From NCBI GenBank assembly GCA_942490985.1, contig CALNYW010000006.1, forward strand, positions 372,001 to 436,000: a stretch of 64,000 bases of DNA. Direction: 5' to 3'. The translations under genes and the position numbers were made by a program. The notes under the pieces were generated by a model. That model was not told the origin of the DNA. It did no database searches and was given only the letters and a program-made list of their open reading frames with translations. Origin of the DNA: Thiosocius sp942490985. Its GTDB lineage: Bacteria > Pseudomonadota > Gammaproteobacteria > Chromatiales > Chromatiaceae. This document shows, piece after piece, positions 26,145-35,200 of this stretch (position 1 is its first letter; each line of letters begins with the position of its first letter).

Positions 26145-26468
26145 ATGGACGTGTTCATGACAGAAGCGTTGCGGAAGGTCGAAACAGGAACGAGCAACAT
26201 CAAGCTGGTTTCGAGGCAACAGGAACTACCGGAGTTCGTCGAGCGCCAAAAGCAGTTGCTGACGGTGCTGCATTCGTTGACGGGACGCTTGGGGGAAACG
26301 TCGCTCAAGCGCCTAGTCAGCGAGACGGTAGGTGTCGTGGAGCGGCACTATATCGAGGCGGCATTGGCGACGACGGCCGGTAATCGCAGTGCCGCGGCCA
26401 AAATGCTCGGCTTGAGTCGGCAAAGCCTCTACATGAAGCTGGCCCGTTACGATATCGGGGCCGACTGA
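26145..26468 (+). CDS. Short Fis-type HTH protein resembling the PpsR C-terminal domain
   Basis: A 107-residue protein. Its last ~58 residues align without gaps to the PpsR C-terminus encoded at 21000-22397, with about 28 identities (shared NRSAAAKMLGLSRQSLY-type core, LVS/LVR, KLARY/KLNRY). It has no PAS domain. The HTH-region redox cysteine of PpsR (Cys423) is Tyr here (ERHYIE). The N-terminal ~45 residues are polar with no recognised domain. ATG 26145 or ATG 26157 could be the start; GGAG lies upstream. It probably binds PpsR-type sites without redox sensing, as competitor or heteromer partner; this is inference. It lies between bchP and acsF, followed by a terminator for the opposite strand. 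Confidence 0.85.
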   Translation: MDVFMTEALRKVETGTSNIKLVSRQQELPEFVERQKQLLTVLHSLTGRLGETSLKRLVSETVGVVERHYIEAALATTAGNRSAAAKMLGLSRQSLYMKLARYDIGAD

Positions 26469-26497
26469 GGCGCGGTTTTCGGCTTTCTTGTTGGTCG

Positions 26498-26522
26498 AAA
26501 AACGTGGCCTTTTCAGGCCACG
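26498..26522 (-). terminator. Rho-independent terminator of acsF
   Basis: On the minus strand CGTGGCC-TGAAAA-GGCCACG (7-bp stem) followed by TTTTT. It lies 23 bases after the acsF stop and could also act partly for the convergent short HTH gene. Confidence 0.85.
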
Positions 26523-26544
26523 AGTGATCCACTGCAACGTTGAT

Positions 26545-27609
26545 TTACCAGGCCGGTGCGACCCGCACCGATGTCGGCATCGTGTTGGGCTTGGTTGGTA
26601 GCAGATAAAGCCGACCGAACACCAGTGCAGCGGTTGCTGCATAACGGGCCTGCTGTAAGCGACCAATGATGCCGCCACGCGCCTTTGCCGCCTCGATCTT
26701 GAGGTTCAAGCCATGCAGTTTTTCCAGGCCCCGACGGAACGTTGGGTTATCGGTATCGAGCATCAAGGGGAAAGTCTGTCGAGTGATCTCGGTGGTGATT
26801 TCGAAGACCTTGTAGTCGAATTCGGTCGGATCGATGCCCAGTCCCTGGTATAGCTGCGGCCGGGTGTGGTCGCGGACATACATCGTTGCGTAAACGGCGA
26901 GCAGGAAAAATCTGATCCAGGCGACGTTGATGCCGCGCAACAGTTTCGGGTTGGCCCGCATGATCAGGGCGAAGGCTTCGCCATGGCGAAACTCGTCATC
27001 ACACCATTCCTGGAACCAGTTGAAGATAGGGTGGAAGCGGTATTCCGGGTGCCTTTCCAGGTGTCTGTAGATAGTGATGTATCGCGCATAACCAATCTTC
27101 TCGGAAAGGTAGGTGGCGTAGTAGATGAACTTGGGGCGGAAATAGGTGTAACTCTTGGCGCGCTTGAGGAAGCCAAGATCTACCGCCACACCGAGATGAT
27201 TCAGGGCCCTATTGATAAAGCCTGCGTGGCGTGATTCGTCTCTCGCCATCGCGCCCATGAGTTCCTTTATCTCGGGGTTCGAGACATTTTTTTCGATTTC
27301 TTTATAGAGAACGCAGCCTGAGAATTCCGCGGTTACCGAACTCGTTAGAAAATCCAGGAACTCTTCATGGAGTTCGTCCGACAGGTCATGCATCTCGCCT
27401 TCGAAATCCACTTCTTTGCGGAAATGCTCGCGATTTTTGTCCGCGCGAAATTCCTCCATCATCTGGTCCCACTCGGTCTGGACCGAACTGATATCAAGCC
27501 GATCGAGCGCTTTGTAATCGGTCCGGTAAAAGCGTGGCGTGAGCAGGGTGTCGCGTTTCGCCTGGGCGGTGGTGTCGTTCGTGGTGTTGGGTGGGACAGC
27601 TGGCGTCAT
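26545..27609 (-). CDS. acsF: Aerobic Mg-protoporphyrin IX monomethyl ester cyclase
   Basis: A 354-residue diiron oxygenase that builds ring E of (bacterio)chlorophyll using O2. Two carboxylate/histidine iron motifs, DESRHAG and DDEFRHGEAF, and the EFLDFLTSSVTAEFSGCVLYKE block are present. The start at 27609 is chosen because GGAGGAG lies just upstream and the family N-terminus is matched; a longer frame to 27672 lacks a ribosome site. It is divergent from a BLUF photoreceptor, with PpsR-type operators in between. The anaerobic alternative, bchE, lies 1 kb away. Confidence 0.96.
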   Translation of the reverse strand: MTPAVPPNTTNDTTAQAKRDTLLTPRFYRTDYKALDRLDISSVQTEWDQMMEEFRADKNREHFRKEVDFEGEMHDLSDELHEEFLDFLTSSVTAEFSGCVLYKEIEKNVSNPEIKELMGAMARDESRHAGFINRALNHLGVAVDLGFLKRAKSYTYFRPKFIYYATYLSEKIGYARYITIYRHLERHPEYRFHPIFNWFQEWCDDEFRHGEAFALIMRANPKLLRGINVAWIRFFLLAVYATMYVRDHTRPQLYQGLGIDPTEFDYKVFEITTEITRQTFPLMLDTDNPTFRRGLEKLHGLNLKIEAAKARGGIIGRLQQARYAATAALVFGRLYLLPTKPNTMPTSVRVAPAW

Positions 27610-27682
27610 GGGCTCCTCCGGGATTGTCGGTTGGCGCTTCGGGGAGTGTTGCTCGCCCCGGCTGGTCGCCACCTCGTGAAAC

Positions 27683-27726
27683 TGTCAAGACAAAGATACT
27701 AATTAAAGTGTCAACTATAGTTGACT
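27683..27726. promoter_or_regulatory. Paired PpsR-type sites between acsF and the BLUF gene
   Basis: Site A 27683-27700 is TGTC-N10-TACT (second half degenerate). Site B 27709-27726 is TGTC-N10-GACT and contains a perfect 16-bp palindrome, GTCAACTATAGTTGAC (27710-27725). They are eight bases apart. On the minus strand TTGACA boxes at both sites could serve as acsF -35 elements, but no good -10 is seen. A -10-like TATTAT at 27829-27834 may serve the BLUF gene. Confidence 0.65.
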
Positions 27727-27888
27727 ATCATTCCACCAACAAGCCCGATGTCAATCAAAAAACCTGGGCAAATTCAAAAATATGCCCATTTTTATGCGCT
27801 CTGACGCACATGTTCGCTGTGAACAGGGTATTATTTAAGACAAGGACTGGCCTCATGGACGGTCGCCACTACACGACTGGGTTTCGTC

Positions 27889-28308
27889 ATGCTCTACCAC
27901 CTTGGTTACGTCAGCACCGAGACCAGTCACTTTACCCCCGCCGAGTTGAAAACCCTGCTGAGCAAAGCCTCCCACCGGAATCAGTCCAATAATTTGACCG
28001 GGCTGTTACTGCATCGCGATGACTCTTTCTTTCAGGTCCTCGAAGGCACACAGGAGCACGTGCTCCAGGTTTTCAGCAGTATCCAGCGCGACCCAAGACA
28101 TCATCGAATCGAGCTTTTGTTCCAGGGGCCGCTGGCCAAGCGTGAATTTGGTGATTGGCGCATGGGGTTTGTCGAGCTGGACGGTATCGATGTTGACCAG
28201 TTGCCGGGGTTTAGTGATTTTCTGCATTCAGGCTCTGAACCGCGGGTTTTCCTCGAAAAGCTATCCCACGCCAAACGGCTGATGCTGCTGTTCCGCGCTA
28301 TGCAATAG
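27889..28308 (+). CDS. Stand-alone BLUF-domain blue-light sensor
   Basis: A 139-residue protein consisting of one BLUF (FAD-binding blue-light) domain plus a ~40-residue C-terminal helix region. All photocycle residues align at fixed offset to AppA: Tyr7 (Y21), Asn31 (N45), Gln49 (Q63), Trp90 (W104) and Met92 (M106), so photochemistry should be intact. There is no AppA SCHIC haem domain and no output domain, so it must act through a partner. Located between the aerobic (acsF) and anaerobic (bchE) cyclase genes, it likely modulates PpsR or the PpsR-like short protein; that link is inference. Confidence 0.93.
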   Translation: MLYHLGYVSTETSHFTPAELKTLLSKASHRNQSNNLTGLLLHRDDSFFQVLEGTQEHVLQVFSSIQRDPRHHRIELLFQGPLAKREFGDWRMGFVELDGIDVDQLPGFSDFLHSGSEPRVFLEKLSHAKRLMLLFRAMQ

Positions 28309-28383
28309 CGTTATCCCGGTCTGGCTCCAAGGTCGGCCACGCTGGCTTTGCCGATCGTTTTCCTCCTGCTGTCAAGCCGCTGT

Positions 28384-28411
28384 TTGACATGTGTCAAGAA
28401 GTGTAGACAAT
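28384..28411 (+). promoter_or_regulatory. Candidate bchE promoter
   Basis: TTGACA (28384-28389), 16-base spacer, GACAAT (28406-28411). The -10 matches four of six bases and lies inside the first PpsR-type operator, so repressor and polymerase binding would exclude each other. Predicted leader is about 76 bases. Confidence 0.5.
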
Positions 28412-28434
28412 AGACCTGTCAATATTCAGAGACA
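28392..28434. promoter_or_regulatory. Two perfect PpsR/CrtJ-type operators upstream of bchE
   Basis: 28392-28409 and 28417-28434 both read TGTC-N10-GACA with all eight consensus bases, seven bases apart (25 bp centre to centre), the same spacing as the bchF/ppsR pair. Tandem palindromes at such spacing are the known cooperative CrtJ/PpsR arrangement. Confidence 0.88.
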
Positions 28435-28493
28435 CTTGAGGTGGGGCGCCTGCTCTTTTCCGAACGGGGCGGCCTGCGAGCCGGGAGAAAACT

Positions 28494-30200
28494 ATGCGCA
28501 TTGTTCTGATTCACCCGAATTATCATTCCGGCGGCGCCGAGATCGCTGGAAATTGGCCGCCGGCCTGGGTCGCTTATCTGACAGGGCCGTTAAAAGCCGC
28601 TGGGTATGACGACATCATCTTCATCGATGCGATGACCAATGATCTCAGCGACGACGCATTGCGTGAACGTCTCGAGGAGGCGCAAGCGGATATCGTCGGC
28701 GCGACGTCAATCACGCCATCGATCTACAAGGCGGAACGTGCGTTAGAGATCGCAAAAGACGTGAAGCCGGATACCGTCACGGTGCTGGGCGGCGTGCATG
28801 CCACTTTCATGTTCAACCAGGTCTTGTCCGAAGCGCCCTGGATCGATGCGATCGTTCGTGGTGAAGGCGAGGAGATTTTCCTCAACTTCGTGCGCGCAGT
28901 GGACGAGGGCAGGTGGCCAGAGTCTCGAGGTGAGATTCTGGGCCTTGCGTATCAAGAAGGCACGGAAATCACCGCAACGGCGGCCGCGCCAACCATCAAG
29001 GACCTGGATTCACTGACCCCGGATTGGTCGCTGCTGGAATGGGAAAAATACATCTATATCCCGCTTGGCAAACGTGTCGCCATTCCCAACATGGCCCGCG
29101 GCTGTCCATTTACCTGTTCATTCTGCTCACAGTGGAAATTCTGGCGTGATTATCGTGTGCGGGATCCCAAGGCCGTGGTCGATGAGATCGAGACACTGGT
29201 CAATGAACATGAGGTTGGCTTTTTCATCCTTGCGGATGAAGAACCGACTATCAATCGGAAGAAGTTTATTGAATTCTGTGAGGAGCTGATCGCCCGAGGC
29301 CTCCCTGAAAAAGTGCAATGGGGCATCAATACACGTGTCACCGACATCATGCGCGATGTCGATTACCTGCCGTTGTATCGAAAAGCGGGCCTGGTGCATG
29401 TGTCTCTGGGGACCGAGGCGGCTGCCCAGATGAAACTGGATCTGTTCAACAAAGAGACCAAGGTCGAAGAAAACAAGCGCGCTATTCAGCTGCTGCGCGA
29501 GGCGGACATTTTCACCGAGGCCCAGTTTATTGTCGGCCTCGACAACGAGACCGAAGAAACGCTCGAAGAGACGTACCGGTTTGCTCGCGAGTGGAACCCG
29601 GACTTGGCGAATTGGTCGATGTATACGCCGTGGCCTTTCTCGCCGCTGTTCCAGGAGTTGGGCGACAAAGTCGAAGTCTTCGACTATGAGAAATATAATT
29701 TCGTCACGCCGATCATGCGGCCTGCCGCGATGGATCGGGCAACGCTGTTGGACCGCGTTATGGCCAACTATCGGCGTTTCTACATGATCAAGGCGCTGTT
29801 CCACTACCCCTGGCGCGGGACGGGGTACCGTCGTCGCTACCTGTTGGGCTGTCTCAAGGCGTTTCTCAAGGCCGGCTTTCAGCGCACGTTCTACGATCTT
29901 GGCAAGGTCAACTATTGGGGGCCGCAGTCGAAGAAAGGTGTGGATTTCCATTTCGACAAGAATCGAGAGGTCGCGCCGGCGCAGATGGCCGATTGGGAAG
30001 CGATGGCCGAGCGACAGCAACGCAAGGCCGAGCGCAAGGCCGCTGTGAAGTCGCAGGTGCTCGAACGCAAAGCCGCGGAACGTAGTGAAACGGTCAAGGC
30101 GTGCGGTGGCACTGATGAGCAGCTGGATGAGGCAACCCTCGATGCATTGACAACGAGGCCGCGCCAGGACCAGGAAGTCGCGTCTACCACCACGGCCTGA
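28494..30200 (+). CDS. bchE: Anaerobic Mg-protoporphyrin IX monomethyl ester cyclase
   Basis: A 568-residue radical SAM enzyme with N-terminal B12-binding-type domain (residues about 1-140) that forms ring E with water-derived oxygen. The cluster motif CPFTCSFC gives Cys204, Cys208 and Cys211. The C-terminus has a ~70-residue charged Lys/Arg/Glu-rich tail (AERQQRKAERKAA), seen in many purple-bacterial BchE proteins. GGGAG precedes the ATG. Its stop overlaps bchJ (TGATG). Together with acsF the organism can close ring E with or without oxygen. Confidence 0.97.
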   Translation: MRIVLIHPNYHSGGAEIAGNWPPAWVAYLTGPLKAAGYDDIIFIDAMTNDLSDDALRERLEEAQADIVGATSITPSIYKAERALEIAKDVKPDTVTVLGGVHATFMFNQVLSEAPWIDAIVRGEGEEIFLNFVRAVDEGRWPESRGEILGLAYQEGTEITATAAAPTIKDLDSLTPDWSLLEWEKYIYIPLGKRVAIPNMARGCPFTCSFCSQWKFWRDYRVRDPKAVVDEIETLVNEHEVGFFILADEEPTINRKKFIEFCEELIARGLPEKVQWGINTRVTDIMRDVDYLPLYRKAGLVHVSLGTEAAAQMKLDLFNKETKVEENKRAIQLLREADIFTEAQFIVGLDNETEETLEETYRFAREWNPDLANWSMYTPWPFSPLFQELGDKVEVFDYEKYNFVTPIMRPAAMDRATLLDRVMANYRRFYMIKALFHYPWRGTGYRRRYLLGCLKAFLKAGFQRTFYDLGKVNYWGPQSKKGVDFHFDKNREVAPAQMADWEAMAERQQRKAERKAAVKSQVLERKAAERSETVKACGGTDEQLDEATLDALTTRPRQDQEVASTTTA

Positions 30201-30862
30201 TGGGCCAGGATGTAGAAACCGCCGGGTCGATGGCGGTTGCCGCCGACGGGGCGGCAGCCCCGTCAGCGGCAAGTAGCGCGGGTCGCATCGGGCCGAATGC
30301 GGTCACACGCATCGCTGAGGCATTGGCAACACTGCACGGTGAGGAAGTCATGCGGGGGGTTTTTGCCGATGCGGCATTGCTCCATCACCTGCAGAAACCA
30401 CCGGGCAGCATGCTCGATGAGCGTGATGTGATGGCATTGCATCGGGCGGGCCGCCGGCGTTTGGGGGAAGCCGCATTCGCCCAAGTGGCTGATCTCGCCG
30501 GGCAGTTGACCGGAGACTACATTCTCGCCAAGCGCATCCCGATGTTCGCTCAACGTTTGTTGAAAATATTGCCACGCTGGCTAGCGAGTCGCGTGCTCGG
30601 TAAGGCAATTGCCGCGCACGCCTGGACCTTCGCCGGAAGCGGCGAGTTTTCCCTGGAATCCAGGCCCGGCGGCATGCTGCTGACGATCAAGAATTCACCG
30701 CTTGCCCGCGCGGAACAGGCGGATGTGCCGTTGTGCGGTTACTACAGCGCGACCTTTGAGCGTATCTTCAGTCGACTCGTCTCGCCGGGCACCACAGTCA
30801 CAGAGATCAGTTGCATGGCGACCGGTGCAAACGCCTGTTGCTTCGATGTGGTGTTTGGCTGA
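30200..30862 (+). CDS. bchJ: Bacteriochlorophyll biosynthesis protein BchJ (V4R domain)
   Basis: A 220-residue protein with an N-terminal alanine-rich linker and a 4-vinyl reductase-like (V4R) domain, including LHHLQKPPGSMLDERDVMALHR and CGYYSATFERIFSRLVSPGTTVTEISCMATGANACCFDV. BchJ was once proposed as the 8-vinyl reductase, but that activity is now assigned elsewhere; it probably aids substrate handling for the early pathway. It overlaps bchE by one base, the usual bchEJ pair. Confidence 0.93.
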   Translation: MGQDVETAGSMAVAADGAAAPSAASSAGRIGPNAVTRIAEALATLHGEEVMRGVFADAALLHHLQKPPGSMLDERDVMALHRAGRRRLGEAAFAQVADLAGQLTGDYILAKRIPMFAQRLLKILPRWLASRVLGKAIAAHAWTFAGSGEFSLESRPGGMLLTIKNSPLARAEQADVPLCGYYSATFERIFSRLVSPGTTVTEISCMATGANACCFDVVFG

Positions 30863-30900
30863 CCTCACCCGGACCTGCTGTGGGCCCGGCCGGCGATAGA

Positions 30901-30915
30901 CCTGCGCTTCGCAGG
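30901..30915 (+). other. Hairpin after bchJ
   Basis: CCTGCG-CTT-CGCAGG, 39 bases after the bchJ stop, no T-run. It marks the probable end of the bchEJ unit; the gap to the next gene otherwise shows only a -10-like TACAAT near 30946. Confidence 0.35.
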
Positions 30916-31064
30916 ATCATCCCGTTATCCAGTTATTGATACAATTGCCCGGCGACCGCCTTTCAGTCGGGTCGTGAACTTTTCGTCGGTCCTTAGAGGG
31001 TCTTGCTGTGCCCGCCAGCCAGTCTCGTCGGGCCGACAGTCGTCGTACTTTTTTCAGGTTCATC

Positions 31065-32195
31065 ATGGTTAAGAAAATTGTCCTAACAGCGATTGCTGTC
31101 GCGATCGTTATCGGCGCCGTTGTTTACGCCAAGCTCGGTCAATTCACGGCCATGGGTGAGGCGGCGGAAAATATGGCGTTGCCGCCCGAGACGGTGACGG
31201 CGATGGCTGTTGAACAAACGCAATGGGAACAGGTCATTAGCGCCACGGCGACGGTGTCGGCCGTGCAGGGGGTCACCGTCAGTGCCGAGATCGGCGGGCG
31301 GGTCACCGAGATCGCGTTTGAATCCGGCACCGCGGTCGAGGCCGGCGACCGCCTGTTGCAGCTCGATACCAGTAGTGAGACCGCCCAACTCGCCGCGGCG
31401 GAGGCCGCGGCTGCGCTCGCCCGGGCCGATGTTACGCGTGTGCGTAAGCTGGGTAAGCGCGATTTGGCGTCTGACGATGCGGTGGACCGGGCCGAGGCGC
31501 TGCTCAAGGAGACAGTCGCCCAGGTCGGCGTGATCCAGGCGCAGATCGCCAAAAAGACGGTGCGTGCGCCGTTTGCCGGCCAGTTGGGCCTGCGCCTGGT
31601 CAACCTTGGTCAGATCCTGAATGACGGTGATCCGATCGTACCGCTGCAAACCCTCGACCCGGTCTATCTGGATTTTTCGGTACCGCAGCAACACCTTGGG
31701 CGGCTGGCTACCGACATGTTGGTGCGCACGCACAATGATGGCGACACAGACGCCACGCTTACCGGTCGGATTCTTGCGATTAGCCCGCAAGTGGACCAGG
31801 TGACGCGCAACGTGCGGGTGCGGGCGCTGGTTGCCAATCCGTCACAGGCACTGCGCCCCGGTATGTTTGCACAGGTCGACGTCGTGCAGCCGGAACAGCG
31901 CACCGTCCTGCCAATTTCCGCCACGGCGGTTCTATACGCGCCGTTTGGCGATTCGGTATTTGTTGTCGAGGAAAAAGCCGATGCGCAGTCCGGTGAGACT
32001 CAGCAGGTACTTCGCCAACAGTTCGTGCAACTGGGCGAGTCGCGCGGTGATTTTGTCGATGTGACGGAAGGCCTGAAGGCCGGGCAAACGGTGGTGACCA
32101 GTGGCGTGTTCAAGCTGCGTGCGGGCACGCAGGTGGTGATCGATAACACGCTTGCACCGCAGCCTCAGCTCAGTCCTCGGCCGAACGACTCCTGA
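31065..32195 (+). CDS. RND efflux periplasmic adaptor (membrane fusion protein)
   Basis: A 376-residue HlyD/AcrA-type adaptor that would bridge the inner-membrane RND pump below to an outer-membrane channel. It has an N-terminal membrane anchor (IVLTAIAVAIVIGAVVYA), a lipoyl-like half-motif (GRVTEIAFESGTAVEAGDRLLQLD), an alanine-rich helical hairpin (about residues 100-160), and the mirrored half-motif KKTVRAPFAGQLG. The start at 31065 puts the signal/anchor at the N-terminus; an in-frame GTG at 31008 with AGAGGG upstream is possible. Twelve bases separate it from the pump gene. No TolC-like gene is adjacent. Confidence 0.9.
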   Translation: MVKKIVLTAIAVAIVIGAVVYAKLGQFTAMGEAAENMALPPETVTAMAVEQTQWEQVISATATVSAVQGVTVSAEIGGRVTEIAFESGTAVEAGDRLLQLDTSSETAQLAAAEAAAALARADVTRVRKLGKRDLASDDAVDRAEALLKETVAQVGVIQAQIAKKTVRAPFAGQLGLRLVNLGQILNDGDPIVPLQTLDPVYLDFSVPQQHLGRLATDMLVRTHNDGDTDATLTGRILAISPQVDQVTRNVRVRALVANPSQALRPGMFAQVDVVQPEQRTVLPISATAVLYAPFGDSVFVVEEKADAQSGETQQVLRQQFVQLGESRGDFVDVTEGLKAGQTVVTSGVFKLRAGTQVVIDNTLAPQPQLSPRPNDS

Positions 32196-32206
32196 GGAAG
32201 ATCGTC

Positions 32207-35200
32207 ATGCGCAGTTTCACGGATCTCTTCATTCGCCGACCGGTGCTCGCGCTGGTCGTCAATCTGCTGATTATCATCGCCGGCCTCAGTGCGACCCAGT
32301 CGATCACCGTGCGCCAATACCCGCTGAGTGAAAACGCGTCGGTGCAGATCTCGACCGTTTACGTTGGTGCCAGTGCCGAACTGGTGCGAGGTTTCATCAC
32401 CACGCCGCTGGAACGTGCGATCGGCGCGGCCGAGGGCATCGATTACGTCGAGTCCAAGAGCCTGCAGGGCATTTCGATCATCACCGCGCGGCTCAAATTG
32501 AACTACGACTCGACCAAGGCGCTTGCCGATATCTCCTCCAAGGTCGATCAGGTCCGTAATGATCTGCCGGTTGAGGCGCAGGTGCCGGCGATCAGTGTGC
32601 AGTCCGCCGATTCCGAATTCGCCGCCGCCTACCTGAGTTTCTGGTCCGAGATCCTGTCGCCGGAGCAGATCACCGACTACCTGACGCGTGTCGTCCAGCC
32701 GAGGCTGTCGGCGGTGAACGGTGTGCAGCGCATCGAGATCATTGGCGCCCGTACCTATGCCATGCGGGTCTGGTTAAAGCCGGCACGCATGGCGGCATTG
32801 GGTATCAGCCCGGCGCAGGTGAGCCGTGCATTGTCGGCGAATAACTACCTGGCCGCGATCGGCAGCACCAAGGGCGCGTTGGTCCAGACCTATCTGGCGG
32901 CGAACACCGATATCAATGATCCCGAGGCCTTTCGCCGTCTGGTGATATATCAGGCCGACGACACCATCGTGCGGTTGCAGGATATCGCCAAGGTCGAGCT
33001 GGGCGCCGAAGACTATGACACGGTGGTCCGTTATTCGGGCGACACCGCGGTGTTTGCCGGCGTGTTCCCGCAACCCAATGCCAACGTCATCGATGTCATC
33101 GGCGGTGTGCGAGAAGAGTTAGAACGTTTGAAAAGAGAGATGCCGACCGGCCTCGATGCAAGCATTGGCTACGACGCATCGCAGTACGTCAGTGACGCAA
33201 TCACCGAGGTCTCGGTAACGCTAGTTGAGACCCTGTTGATTGTCGTTGCCGTGATCTTCCTGTTTCTTGGTTCGGTGCGCTCGGTGCTGGTGCCGGTGCT
33301 CGCGATTCCGGTGTCGTTGATCGGCGGCATTTTCCTGATGCAGGTGTTTGGCTTCACGCTCAACCTGTTGACCTTGCTGGCCATCGTCCTGTCGGTGGGG
33401 CTAGTGGTCGATGATGCCATCGTGGTGGTCGAGAACGTCGAGCGACACCTGCGCGAGGGGCGCACGCCGCGAGAAGCGGCACTGCTAGGCGCGCGGGAGC
33501 TGGTCGCCCCGATTATCGCGATGACCATGACACTGGTCGCGGTGTATGTGCCGATCGGCCTGCAAGGTGGCCTGACCGGGGCGTTGTTCCGCGAGTTTGC
33601 GTTCACACTCGCCGGGGCGGTGGCGATTTCCGGGGTAGTCGCGTTGACGCTGTCGCCGACCATGGCCGCGAAGCTATTGCGCAGCGCGGCCGACGAAGAG
33701 CGCGGGTTGACCGGCTGGCTTAATCATCGCTTCGATCGCCTGCGCGAGGCCTATGGTCGCACGCTCGGGGCCACCTTGAAGGCACGACCCGCGGTCTATC
33801 TGGTTTGGGTCATCGTTACCCTGTGCGCGATCCCGATGTATTCGTTCTCGCCCAAGGAGTTGGCGCCGACCGAAGATCAGAGCGTGATGTTCGGCATCAT
33901 TAACACGGCGGCCAACGCGACCTCGGATCAGAACTCGGTTTACGCCGAGGCGGCAGAGGCAGTCATGCTGGATGTCCCGGAGGCTGCGCTGACCTTTCAG
34001 TTGCTGTTCCCCCCTTCGGTCGGCGCAACGCTTGGCGCGGACGGCTTCAGCGGCGTGGTGGTCAAGCCGTGGGTTGAGCGTGACCGCACTGTGACCCAGA
34101 TCATGCCCGAAGTGCAGGCGCAGATATCCAAGGTGCCGGGCATCCAGGTGTTTATGACCCAGCCATCGGCGCTGCCCGGTGGCAGCAACTTTCCGGTCGA
34201 GTTCGTGATCACGACGACCGCCGATACCGAGTACCTGCTCGAGTTCGCCCAGACCCTCCAAGAGCGCGCTGCGCAGAGCGGGCTGTTCGCGTTTCCGCCA
34301 TCGATCGATGTGAAATTCGATCAGCCTCAGGCAAGGGTGGTGTTCGACCGTGACAGGCTTGCGGACCTGGGACTTGATCTTTCGCAGGTCGGTGCTGACC
34401 TCGCCGTCGCGACCGGTGGTAATTTTGTCAACCGCTTCAATATGGACGGCCGCAGCTACAAAGTCATCCCGTTGGTTCAACGGGTCGATCGGCTTACCAG
34501 TGAGCAACTCGGTGACATCCATATTGCGACGCCGGATGGACGCATGGTCCCGCTGTCGTCAGTGGCGCGCATCGAGCATTCGGTGGTCGCGCGGTCGCTC
34601 AACCGCTTCCAGCAGCTCAACGCGGTCAAGCTCTCAGGTGTCAGTACGCGCACACTCGACGATGCGCTGTCATTTTTGGAAGATGCGGCACGCGAGATAT
34701 TGCCGCCGGGCTATGGCTTTGACTATACCGGTGAGTCGCGCCAACTGCGCACCGAAGGTAACAAGTTTCTGCCGGCGTTTACGCTGGCCGTGTTGATGAT
34801 CTTCATGGTGCTGGCGGTGCAGTTCAATTCGTTCCGCGATCCGTTGGTGATCCTTGCCGGCTCGGTACCGCTGGCGATGTTCGGCGCGTTGATCTTTACG
34901 GTGCTGAAGATGCCGGACCCCAACATGGCGTACTGGACGAATGGCTGGACGACGACGATGAACATCTACGCAGAGGTCGGGTTGGTCACGCTGGTCGGCC
35001 TGATCGCCAAAAACGGCATATTGATCGTCGAATTCGCCAACAAGCTGCAAGAGCAGGGTGTCAATAAGCTCGATGCCGTTCACGATGCGGCGATGATTCG
35101 CCTGCGTCCGGTGCTGATGACCAGCGTCGCCACCATCGCCGGCCATTTTCCGCTGGTGCTGGTGACCGGCGCCGGCGCTGCCGCGCGTAACTCGATTGGT

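Noticed and set aside
29127..30272. 381-residue open frame antisense to bchE
   Set aside because: bchE is certain; the antisense frame is His/Arg-rich, has no domain, and arises from GC-rich codon bias.
33674..34522. 282-residue antisense frame in the RND pump gene
   Set aside because: Shadow of a strongly conserved pump gene.
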